Source: Bacillota bacterium
Lineage (GTDB): Bacteria; Bacillota; Limnochordia; JAAZLZ01
Direction of reading: 5' to 3'
Assembly: GCA_012799075.1 (NCBI GenBank)
Contig: JAAZLZ010000254.1
Coordinates: 1 to 5,812, forward strand
Length of the DNA: 5,812 bases
The notes under the pieces were generated by a model, which was not told where the DNA came from, made no database searches, and saw nothing but the letters and a program-made list of their open reading frames with translations. The translations under genes were made by a program, and so were the position numbers. Each line of letters starts with the position of its first letter. Within the stretch, counting starts at the first letter, position 1. This document shows, piece by piece, positions 1 to 5,378 of the stretch.

Positions 1-36
1 GTTGGGAGGACGAATAATACATAGGCCAACTGAATA

Positions 37-197
37 ACAAATGGGTGTCGTTCCGATACGAAGAATAGGAAATCAGGTGCAAATCCTGAGCAGTCCCGCT
101 ACTGTGAAGGCGAGCTTCCCTGCACATGCCACTGGGTTAAGAACCTGGGAAGGGGTAGGGAAGCAATGACCCGAAGCCAGGAGGCCTGCCCATTTGT
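37..197 (+). promoter_or_regulatory. Cobalamin riboswitch aptamer
   Basis: This is a B12-sensing leader RNA controlling the downstream transporter and kinase genes. The P1 helix is a perfect 9-bp pairing of ACAAATGGG (37-45) with CCCATTTGT (189-197). Inside it are the conserved block around GGTGCAAATCC (76-86), a hairpin TCAGG/CCTGA (73-77 with 85-89), a second hairpin CAGT/ACTG (91-94 with 101-104) whose loop holds CCCGCT, a helix GCTTCCC/GGGAAGC (114-120 with 158-164), and the B12 box AGCCAGGAGGCCTGCC (175-190). All parts expected of a full-length class are in the right order. By family knowledge, adenosylcobalamin binding usually turns the downstream genes off. Confidence 0.96.
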
Positions 198-207
198 GGG
201 GTGAATG

Positions 208-220
208 CCCTCGGGAAGGG
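208..220 (+). promoter_or_regulatory. Candidate P13/L13 kissing hairpin of the riboswitch
   Basis: CCCT (208-211) can pair with AGGG (217-220), leaving the loop CGGGA (212-216). That loop is exactly complementary to TCCCG (94-98), which spans the end of the left arm and the loop of the second aptamer hairpin. This fits the L5-L13 kissing interaction known from cobalamin riboswitches, through which ligand binding is passed to the expression platform. The pairing is read directly from sequence; its role is inferred. Confidence 0.6.
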
Positions 221-242
221 GGTGGCCTGTAGGATGATGGTA

Positions 243-280
243 AAGTCCTCAGCTTAGGTGCTGGGGGCTTATTTTATTTA
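243..280 (+). terminator. Riboswitch-controlled intrinsic terminator
   Basis: AAGTCCTCAGC (243-253) pairs with GCTGGGGGCTT (260-270) over 11 bp, including two G-U wobbles, around the loop TTAGGT. The T-rich tail ATTTTATTTA (271-280) follows. It lies between the aptamer and the Shine-Dalgarno AGGAGG (283-288) of the first gene, where a transcriptional expression platform is expected. I did not find a convincing antiterminator; AGGA (231-234) with TCCT (246-249) would compete with the hairpin but is only 4 bp. Translational control through the close-by ribosome site is also possible. Confidence 0.7.
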
Positions 281-296
281 AGAGGAGGCAAAAAAC

Positions 297-797
297 ATGT
301 CGATGATGGAAAAAGAAGCAGGGGTGTCGGTAAGTAAACGAATGGCGCGTATGGCGGCGTTGGTAGCATTGAGCGGGGTCGGGGCTTTGATCAAGATCCC
401 AAGCCCCACGGGAACGGTGGCGTTGGATTCAGCTCCTGGCTATTTGGGAGCACTGGCCTTTGGTTCCAAGGAGGGGGCTCTGATTGCCGCCTTGGGACAT
501 CTTTTCAGTGCAGGGACAGTTGGTTTCCCCTTGTCATTGCCGATCCATTTGTTTATCGCTATACAAATGGCCGTCTTCGCGGCTGTGTTTGGCTATTTGA
601 AGAAACGAACTGGAATGGGGACCGCGGTGGTGGCAACATCGCTGCTTAACGGAGTTGGAGCACCGGCCCTCTTTTGTCTATTGCCGAGTTTCGGGCCCGC
701 TTTTTTTGGTGCTATGCTCTTGCCCTTGCTTGTCGCCTCGACGGTCAATGTGGTAGCGGCTGCCGCCTTGTATAAGGCTCTGAAAAAGATCTGGTAA
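297..797 (+). CDS. cblT: ECF transporter S component, probable alpha-ribazole transporter CblT
   Basis: A 166-aa integral membrane protein, the size of an ECF substrate-binding (S) component. After a short charged N-terminus it has about five or six hydrophobic segments, near residues 17-33, 47-75 (probably two), 82-101, 107-127 and 135-159, and a basic C-terminus (KALKKIW). The stretch around 44-75, with DSAPGYLGALAFGSKEG and GHLFSAG, is typical of small S components. No EcfA or EcfT gene is nearby, so it would use a shared energising module (group II ECF). The ATG has AGGAGG (283-288) 8 nt upstream. The specificity call rests on context: a cobalamin riboswitch in front and a PurM-like kinase 14 bp downstream, the CblT/CblS arrangement described in Listeria and Geobacillus. 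In that pathway it imports alpha-ribazole, the nucleoside of the B12 lower ligand. Uptake of cobalamin or another precursor is the main alternative. Confidence 0.82.
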   Translation: MSMMEKEAGVSVSKRMARMAALVALSGVGALIKIPSPTGTVALDSAPGYLGALAFGSKEGALIAALGHLFSAGTVGFPLSLPIHLFIAIQMAVFAAVFGYLKKRTGMGTAVVATSLLNGVGAPALFCLLPSFGPAFFGAMLLPLLVASTVNVVAAAALYKALKKIW

Positions 798-811
798 AGG
801 AAGGGAACGCG

Positions 812-1561
812 ATGGGTCCGAAAGTCAAGCAGTTGCGGGATGTGACCTTAATCGAAATGGCAGAGGGTCCCTTGCTGGTGGTGGCCTGCGATTCCCTAGG
901 AGCTATCGGTCCGAAGGAGAACGATCTGGTCAAGGTGTCGGGGTATGTAGTTGGCCGGCTGACAAGCCGAGGAAGTTTGTTGGAAGTGATGACCACCGGG
1001 GCTCGGCCTCTGGTGGTCATCAATGCCCTGGCTGTGGAAATGATTCCTACCGGAGAGGAAATCATCGCTGGGATCAAGGATGAGGTAGCTCAGGCTGGGC
1101 TGGAACGGGACTTGGTGATCACCGGGAGTACCGAAGAAAATATCCCCACCAAGGAAACGGGGCTGGGAATGACTGTAATCGGCACCGTGACAAAGGAGAA
1201 CCTAAGGGTGGGATCGGCCCGGTCGGGGCAGTTGATTGCTTGCATTGGACTGCCTAAGGTTGGATCAGAGGTCTCCCTTGATGATCCCGAGACCGTTGAT
1301 TTGCCTTTGCTTAAGCATCTGCTGGAGTTGGAATACGTCTCCGATATTATACCTGTTGGGTCCAAGGGAATCGGTTACGAAGCTGGCATATTGGCAGCGA
1401 CGGCGGGATTGGAAGTTGCCTTTGAGACTGACCTAGATCTGGACAAATCCGCTGGACCGGCAACCTGTCTATTGATTTCCCTTTGGCCGGAGAGGTTCGA
1501 AGAGCTTGTCCGGTCCGTTGGGAAGCCGGTGGCGGCAGTTGGACGGCTGATCGGCGGATAA
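812..1561 (+). CDS. cblS: Probable alpha-ribazole kinase CblS (PurM/ThiL-like fold)
   Basis: A 249-aa cytoplasmic protein resembling the AIR synthase/ThiL kinase superfamily. Near the N-terminus is an acidic block with ACDS (25-28, D27 a likely metal/ATP site), then GAIGPKENDLVKVSGY (30-45) and a long helix after the TTGARPLVVINAL stretch (61-73). The glycine-rich GSTEENIPTKETGLGMTVIG (105-124) matches the ThiL-type nucleotide loop and beta strand. A second lobe follows from about 140 to the end. CblS phosphorylates alpha-ribazole to alpha-ribazole phosphate, which is joined to the corrin ring in cobalamin assembly and bypasses CobT. The ATG is preceded by AAGGAAGGG (797-805) with a 6-nt spacer, and the gene starts 14 bp after cblT, so the two should be co-transcribed under the riboswitch. 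The fold is clear; the substrate is assigned from the cblT-riboswitch context. A generic 'AIR synthase related protein' is the cautious name. Confidence 0.82.
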   Translation: MGPKVKQLRDVTLIEMAEGPLLVVACDSLGAIGPKENDLVKVSGYVVGRLTSRGSLLEVMTTGARPLVVINALAVEMIPTGEEIIAGIKDEVAQAGLERDLVITGSTEENIPTKETGLGMTVIGTVTKENLRVGSARSGQLIACIGLPKVGSEVSLDDPETVDLPLLKHLLELEYVSDIIPVGSKGIGYEAGILAATAGLEVAFETDLDLDKSAGPATCLLISLWPERFEELVRSVGKPVAAVGRLIGG

Positions 1562-1564
1562 GGC

Positions 1565-1599
1565 TTGTATGGCGGGGTGTGAATGGGATACAATTGTAT
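1565..1599 (+). promoter_or_regulatory. Candidate promoter with 12-bp palindrome before the hydrolase gene
   Basis: TTGTAT (1565-1570; 4 of 6 to the sigma-A -35 box) is separated by 18 bp from TACAAT (1589-1594; 5 of 6 to the -10 box). The -10 lies inside a perfect 12-bp palindrome, ATACAATTGTAT (1588-1599), which could be an operator. The site falls in the 73-bp gap after cblS, so the hydrolase and methyltransferase genes may be transcribed independently of the riboswitch. This is motif reading only. Confidence 0.35.
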
Positions 1600-1634
1600 T
1601 GCTAAGGAAATTCTGACAAAGGTGGGTGGTAAAG

Positions 1635-2312
1635 GTGCGGGCAACCTTCCTAGGGCACGCCTGCTTCCTCATTGAAGCAGAAGGTAAGAAGGTGATCATC
1701 GATCCTTTCTTGTCGGGCAATCCCCAAGCGGCAATGAAGCCAGAGGAGGTTGAGGTAGACGCTGTTTTGGTAACCCATGGTCATGGCGACCACTTGGGGG
1801 ATGCCATCGATATTGCCAAGGCCACCGAAGCACTGGTGGTTGCACCTTACGAACTAGCTGTGTACTGTGAACGACGTGGGGTCAGGGCCCACCCAATGCA
1901 AATCGGTGGTGCTCGCCAGTTTCCCTTTGGATGGGTGAAGCTGACCCCGGCTTGGCATGGCTCGGCGGTGATCAACGATACGATCGAATACACGGGCAAC
2001 CCGTGCGGCTTTGTGCTTAGGGCCGGGGGGAAGACCCTCTACCATGCGGGGGACACTGGTCTTTTTGGGGACATGGAGCTCATCGGCAAGAGGGAGAAGA
2101 TCGATTTGGCCTGCCTGCCCATCGGCGACAACTTTGTCATGGGTCCGGAGGACGCCGCGTACGCGGTTGAACTTCTAAAACCCAGGATGGTCGTTCCCAT
2201 GCATTACAATACCTTTGAGCTCATTTGCCAAGACCCTGAGGAGTTTGCCAAGCTGGTCGGCGACAAGGCTAAGTGCCGCATACTCCGGCCTGGTGAGGGG
2301 CTGGACGTCTGA
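1635..2312 (+). CDS. UPF0173-type metal-dependent hydrolase (metallo-beta-lactamase fold)
   Basis: A 225-aa soluble protein of the metallo-beta-lactamase superfamily, UPF0173/YtkL-like. It opens with MRATFLGHACFLIE, the family's standard start, followed by IIDPF (21-25). The metal-binding motif THGHGDH spans 47-53 (H48, H50, D52, H53). Further ligands are H108 (AWHGS), D140 (HAGDTG) and H190 (PMHYNTF), so the dinuclear metal site looks complete. The physiological substrate of this family is not established. I chose GTG 1635 because AGGTGG (1620-1625) lies 9 nt upstream and the protein then begins as relatives do. An in-frame GTG at 1626 would add three residues but sits almost on its ribosome site. 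The next gene begins 13 bp after the stop, suggesting co-transcription. Confidence 0.92.
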   Translation: MRATFLGHACFLIEAEGKKVIIDPFLSGNPQAAMKPEEVEVDAVLVTHGHGDHLGDAIDIAKATEALVVAPYELAVYCERRGVRAHPMQIGGARQFPFGWVKLTPAWHGSAVINDTIEYTGNPCGFVLRAGGKTLYHAGDTGLFGDMELIGKREKIDLACLPIGDNFVMGPEDAAYAVELLKPRMVVPMHYNTFELICQDPEEFAKLVGDKAKCRILRPGEGLDV

Positions 2313-2319
2313 AAGGGGA
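2312..2319 (+). promoter_or_regulatory. Ribosome binding site that fixes a TTG start
   Basis: AAAGGGGA overlaps the last base of the hydrolase stop codon and sits 6 nt before TTG 2326. It supports TTG as the start of the methyltransferase over any in-frame start inside the hydrolase gene. An ATG at 2319, in another frame, opens only six codons (MPIDPK) and then stops. Confidence 0.65.
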
Positions 2320-2325
2320 TGCCAA

Positions 2326-3702
2326 TTGACCCTAAATGAGCGCGTTCGGGACAAGATCTTGCTGTTTGATGGGGCCATGGGGACCATGCTCCAGGCCGGT
2401 ATACCTCCTGGCAGCTGTCCGGAACTTCTCAATCTAAAGGAACGGGACCTCATCAAGGGCGTCCATGCGCGGTACTTGGAGGCGGGCTGTGATATCATCG
2501 AAACAAACACCTTCGGTGGCAGTCGGATTAAGCTGTCAGCCTACGAGGCAGGGGATCTGGTCCAAAGGGTCAATGAAGAAGGTGCCGCCCTGGCTAGGGA
2601 AGTGGCCAAGGATAAGTATGTGGCTGGGGCCATCGGACCGACGGGCAAGTTTTTGGAGCCTTGGGGGGAGCTTAGTTTCTTCCAAGCCCGGGATATCTTT
2701 GCTGAACAAGCGGCATCCCTGGCTGAGGGAGGGGCGGATTGTATCATTATTGAGACGATGATGGACCTGCAGGAAGTCCGGGCGGCTTTGCTCGGGGCCA
2801 GGGAGGCAACCTCCTTGCCCATCATTGTCCAGATGAGCTTTACACCATCGGGACGAACGATGGGGGGGACAGATCCGGGGACGGCGGGATGGGTCTTGGC
2901 CAGGATGGGGGCTTGGGCCGTTGGCAGCAACTGTGGTGTTGGTTCGGAGCAAATGGTTGGATTTATCGGACAAATGGCCGATGCGCCTGCCCATCTGTCC
3001 GCTCTGCCCAATGCAGGCATGCCCCAGATGGAGAAGGGAAAGACCGTTTATCCTGAGACCCCCGAGGACATGGCCCAATATGTGGAGGATTTTGTGGACT
3101 TGGGGATTAACCTCCTCGGAAGCTGCTGCGGCAGTAATCCAGACCATACCAGGGCCTTGAAGCAGGCTTTAGGAGACCGGAGGCCTGTTGGAAGGAGGCC
3201 CCATGGGGGATTGGTCTTGGCTGGCATGAGGTCTTATGCTGTTTTGGAGGCTGAGCTGCCGGTGGCTATGAGTGAGCTTGATGGTTCATTGGAGCGGGTT
3301 GACTGGCCCCAATTGGGGGAGGCCATGGCCCGATCGGGACATCTTGCCCTGTGGGACTTGCGGGGAAACGGACAAGAATTCGAGGGATTGATTCAGGCCA
3401 TTGATGCTTTCCAAATGGCGGGGGGAAGCAAACTTGCGGTGGCTGCCAGCACTCCTGAGTACTTGGAAGGGGCCCTGGCCCGCTATGGCGGTCTGGCCTT
3501 AGCCTTTTGGAGCCAGGAGTGGGATCGGAATCCCGATGGGTTTTTGACCCAAGCTCGTCGCTTTGGTGCGGGGGTGCTTCTTCCTGGGGGAGTAGGACTT
3601 GAGCAAAGAATCCATCGCTGCCAACAGACGGGCTTTGCTCGAAGGGACTTAGCGGTCTTTGTTCAGGAGCCTGTGGGTCTTGTTCACCCGTTAGGGGTTT
3701 AA
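2326..3702 (+). CDS. Homocysteine S-methyltransferase with degenerate pterin-binding-like C-terminal domain
   Basis: A 458-aa protein counted from TTG 2326. Residues 1 to about 285 form a homocysteine S-methyltransferase (S-methyl_trans) barrel like the N-terminal module of MetH. It has LLFDGAMGT (12-20), IIETNTFGG (57-65), GPTG (104-107) and the zinc-thiolate ligands C203 (SNCG) and C267-C268 (GSCCGS). This domain binds homocysteine through zinc and transfers a methyl group to give methionine. Residues 295-458 align by eye with the methyltetrahydrofolate-binding barrel of MetH/MeTr: LWDLRG (342-347) where relatives have LDVN, AVAASTPEYLEGAL (371-384) where they have IDSS.PE.LEAAL, and RRFGAGVLLP (411-420) where they have KKYGAAVI. 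The usual N, D and N residues are R, A and F here, and the last part of the barrel is absent. There is no cobalamin-binding domain. Methyl donor unknown. It probably forms an operon with the hydrolase. Family certain; C-terminal interpretation inferred. Confidence 0.88.
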   Translation: MTLNERVRDKILLFDGAMGTMLQAGIPPGSCPELLNLKERDLIKGVHARYLEAGCDIIETNTFGGSRIKLSAYEAGDLVQRVNEEGAALAREVAKDKYVAGAIGPTGKFLEPWGELSFFQARDIFAEQAASLAEGGADCIIIETMMDLQEVRAALLGAREATSLPIIVQMSFTPSGRTMGGTDPGTAGWVLARMGAWAVGSNCGVGSEQMVGFIGQMADAPAHLSALPNAGMPQMEKGKTVYPETPEDMAQYVEDFVDLGINLLGSCCGSNPDHTRALKQALGDRRPVGRRPHGGLVLAGMRSYAVLEAELPVAMSELDGSLERVDWPQLGEAMARSGHLALWDLRGNGQEFEGLIQAIDAFQMAGGSKLAVAASTPEYLEGALARYGGLALAFWSQEWDRNPDGFLTQARRFGAGVLLPGGVGLEQRIHRCQQTGFARRDLAVFVQEPVGLVHPLGV

Positions 3703-3716
3703 ATCGAACCTTATTG

Positions 3717-3747
3717 GACTTCCCCCGGCCGGGGGAAGTCTGCTTTT
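3717..3747 (+). terminator. Intrinsic terminator after the methyltransferase gene
   Basis: GACTTCCCCC (3717-3726) pairs perfectly with GGGGGAAGTC (3731-3740) around GGCC, and the whole 24 nt is a perfect palindrome. It is followed by TGCTTTT (3741-3747), a short and imperfect T-tract. The hairpin lies 14 bp after the methyltransferase stop. Only the + strand side has T residues after the stem, so it should act in the direction of the genes. It ends 12 bp before nth, so the nth-atp genes need read-through or a promoter in the end of the upstream gene; I could not identify one convincingly. Confidence 0.82.
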
Positions 3748-3759
3748 GGGGGTTAAATC

Positions 3760-4428
3760 GTGACCGAAAAAATCCAACGAATTGCGGCCAAGCTGAAAAA
3801 TACATACGGAGAGCAAAGGCCTAAGTGGCCGGAGGATCCGTTAGATGTGCTGGTCCTGACGGTTTTGTCTCAAGCCACATCGGATGCTAACCGGGATCGG
3901 GCCTTTCAAAGCTTCAAACGGGCTTTTCCAACCTATGACCGGGTCATGGCGGCATCAGATGAGGAGGTGGCCCGCTCGATTGCCAGTGGAGGGCTGGCTC
4001 CTCAGAAAGCCCCTCGCATCAAGGCGATCGTGGCTCGCCTTGAGGAAGAACGGGGGGACCACTCCCTAGGTTTTCTGGCCTCGATGGATGATGAAGCAGC
4101 GATGAACTACCTGCAGAGCCTGCCGGGGATTGGACCGAAATCTGCGGCATGCATCATGTTATTTGCCTTTGGTCGCCCGATTTTTCCCGTCGATACCCAT
4201 ATTCACCGAGTTGTGAGCCGACTGAAGCTGGTTACGGACAATTCGACGCCAGAGAAAACCCAAGCCAAATTACAACCCCTCGTTCTCCCGGAACTTGTCT
4301 ATGATTTCCACTTGAACCTCATCGAGCACGGGCGCCAGATCTGTCGGGCTCAAAGGCCTCGCTGCGGGGACTGCTGCTTGATGGGGGATTGTCCAGTGAA
4401 TAGGGATGGGGCTTTCGGTTCATCCTAG
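3760..4428 (+). CDS. nth: Endonuclease III-family DNA glycosylase/AP lyase
   Basis: A 222-aa base-excision repair enzyme of the HhH-GPD superfamily, close to the usual endonuclease III length. The helical N-terminal part includes VLTVLSQATSD (32-42). The helix-hairpin-helix is LPGIGPKSA (121-129) with the catalytic lysine K127, and VDTHIHR (144-150) holds the catalytic aspartate D145. The C-terminal 4Fe-4S ligands are C195, C202, C205 and C211, in exact C-X6-C-X2-C-X5-C spacing. Family members excise oxidised pyrimidines and cleave the abasic site. The LSQATSDANRDRAF block differs from the E. coli form (LSAQATD), so this may be a divergent endonuclease III-like branch with different base preference. 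The GTG start follows GGGGG (3748-3752) by 7 nt. The next gene begins 17 bp downstream, so nth is probably co-transcribed with the atp genes. Confidence 0.93.
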   Translation: MTEKIQRIAAKLKNTYGEQRPKWPEDPLDVLVLTVLSQATSDANRDRAFQSFKRAFPTYDRVMAASDEEVARSIASGGLAPQKAPRIKAIVARLEEERGDHSLGFLASMDDEAAMNYLQSLPGIGPKSAACIMLFAFGRPIFPVDTHIHRVVSRLKLVTDNSTPEKTQAKLQPLVLPELVYDFHLNLIEHGRQICRAQRPRCGDCCLMGDCPVNRDGAFGSS

Positions 4429-4445
4429 GCCCAGGGGGGATCTTG

Positions 4446-4646
4446 ATGGAGAGGGAACGGCGCATCGAGGAGATTATCCAGTTCATCGATGAGAACCGGG
4501 AATCGTACGCATCCCTGGCTGTTTGTCGGCGGGCCTTGGAACGGGGGCTTGAAGCCGTCGACAATCATACGATAAAGCGACTGGAAGATAGACTGCAGAC
4601 GGTCCCCGAGGATGAGATTGCGGCCTATTACTATATCATTAAATAG
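4446..4646 (+). CDS. Small conserved-looking protein of unknown function
   Basis: A 66-aa, highly charged, probably all-helical soluble protein with no membrane segment or signal peptide. It begins MERERRIEEIIQFIDENRES, has a middle part around CRRALERGLEAVDN (27-40) and ends with an aromatic AAYYYIIK tail. I do not recognise the family. It is likely real: AGGGGGGA (4433-4440) lies 5 nt before ATG 4446, and it fits between nth (17 bp away) and atpZ (22 bp away) on the same strand. TTG 4443, one codon earlier, is too near the ribosome site. The alternating acidic and basic helices could suit a small protein-protein or nucleic-acid binding role, but nothing seen establishes one. Confidence 0.72.
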   Translation: MERERRIEEIIQFIDENRESYASLAVCRRALERGLEAVDNHTIKRLEDRLQTVPEDEIAAYYYIIK

Positions 4647-4668
4647 TGCGGCCGGTCGGGAGAGACAA

Positions 4669-4890
4669 ATGCAAAGGAAATTCGGGCGTGGAATAGGATA
4701 CTTGAGTCTGATGACCCAAATCGGGGCCATCATGGTTGTCTCCGTGTCCCTTGGTGTCTACCTAGGCCGTCTGATTGACCTTTACTTGGGAACCCAGGTC
4801 TTGTTCACCATGATCCTGTTGGTATTGGGAGCCGTGGGCGGGTTTGTCTCTGTTTATAGGCTCGTTCAAGCCCTGGAAAAGCGGAATTGA
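4669..4890 (+). CDS. atpZ: AtpZ/AtpI-family ATP synthase accessory protein
   Basis: A 73-aa membrane protein from ATG 4669, with GGGAG (4658-4662) 6 nt upstream. A basic N-terminus (MQRKFGRGIGYL) is followed by two hydrophobic helices, about 14-32 (GAIMVVSVSLGVYLG) and 40-60 (VLFTMILLVLGAVGGFVSVY), joined by the short polar loop RLIDLYLGT. This is the pattern of the short AtpZ protein found before atpI in Gram-positive atp operons. Family members have been linked to Mg2+ uptake and to F0 assembly together with AtpI; the exact role is unsettled. The open frame reaches back to 4612, but that would overlap the previous gene and adds an uncharacteristic leader. Its stop overlaps the atpI start by 4 bp (TTGA), implying translational coupling. 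Confidence 0.88.
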   Translation: MQRKFGRGIGYLSLMTQIGAIMVVSVSLGVYLGRLIDLYLGTQVLFTMILLVLGAVGGFVSVYRLVQALEKRN

Positions 4891-5378
4891 AGCCCGAAAG
4901 GATCGCTCTGAGGGGGATAATCGTTCTAAACTCGTTGGCGGTGGGAGCTGCAAAGGTGGCCGGCGCGCGGGCAATCGTCGCCGGTTTTCTCGTGGGGGGT
5001 TTGGTCGCGGCGTTCAATCTCTGGCTGCTAACCTGGGAGGTCGAGCGGCTCCTAGTTCGCCGGGTTCCGTTCCCAGCGGCTCGCCTGATCAGGACCTTGC
5101 TTGCGGCCTTTGCCCTTGCCCTTGGTTTTCAGTGGTCCAATCTGGTAAATCCGGGAAGCGTGTTCCTCGGGCTGCTGTCGGTGAAGGGGGTTATTTACTA
5201 CCTGTGCATCAGGGGGGATTTCCGTGGAGATGCAGGTCCTCTTCAGTTTTCTTGGCATCGAAGTCACCGGTACCGTGGTGACCACCTGGGTCTTGATGCT
5301 TCTCCTGACGGTCCTTGCGTTGGTCCTTACCCGGAGCCTAACCATCGGTGTGCCGGGTCCCCGCCAAAACATCGCTGA
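4887..5378 (+). CDS. atpI: ATP synthase subunit I (AtpI), C-terminus running into atpB
   Basis: AtpI assists assembly of the ATP synthase c-ring and F0 sector in the membrane. The TTG start overlaps the atpZ stop (TTGA, 4887-4890). The first 110 or so residues look like a normal AtpI: hydrophobic stretches near 10-22, 27-50 (GFLVGGLVAAFNLWLLTW), 66-82 and 90-107, and an EVERLL motif at 51-56. Family members usually end at about 110-130 aa, just where atpB starts (codon 113). Here the frame stays open for 51 more codons inside atpB. The added tail is polar, rich in H, R, P and G, and reads like an out-of-frame translation of atpB. Either the native stop was lost and the tail is real, or an indel moved it. 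The N-terminal assignment is good; the end at 5378 is formal. Confidence 0.75.
   Translation: MKPERIALRGIIVLNSLAVGAAKVAGARAIVAGFLVGGLVAAFNLWLLTWEVERLLVRRVPFPAARLIRTLLAAFALALGFQWSNLVNPGSVFLGLLSVKGVIYYLCIRGDFRGDAGPLQFSWHRSHRYRGDHLGLDASPDGPCVGPYPEPNHRCAGSPPKHR

Noticed and set aside
1..30. GTTGG/CCAAC inverted repeat (1-5 with 26-30) and a possible -10 box TAATAC (15-20)
   Set aside because: The repeat is too short and widely spaced to call a hairpin terminator, and any -35 box would lie outside the window.
1626..1634. Upstream GTG giving a hydrolase three residues longer
   Set aside because: Its spacing to the ribosome site is too short, and the family begins directly at the residue encoded from 1635.
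2536..3147. Long open frames on the - strand opposite the methyltransferase (203 and 159 codons)
   Set aside because: They lie wholly inside a clearly conserved + strand gene, have no recognisable domain and read as low-complexity shadow translations.
3266..3805. 179-codon - strand frame across the methyltransferase end, the terminator and the nth start
   Set aside because: It runs through the terminator palindrome and two real genes, is rich in P, S and Q, and shows no family signature.
5211..5230. Programmed frameshift fusing AtpI to AtpB
   Set aside because: The G-run allows slippage, but atpB has its own start and the same G-run is its ribosome site, so an indel or a chance open frame is simpler.
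4844..5281. 145-codon + strand frame overlapping atpZ, atpI and atpB
   Set aside because: It is an out-of-phase reading of atpI (G, R and S rich), while the other frame gives a proper membrane protein.
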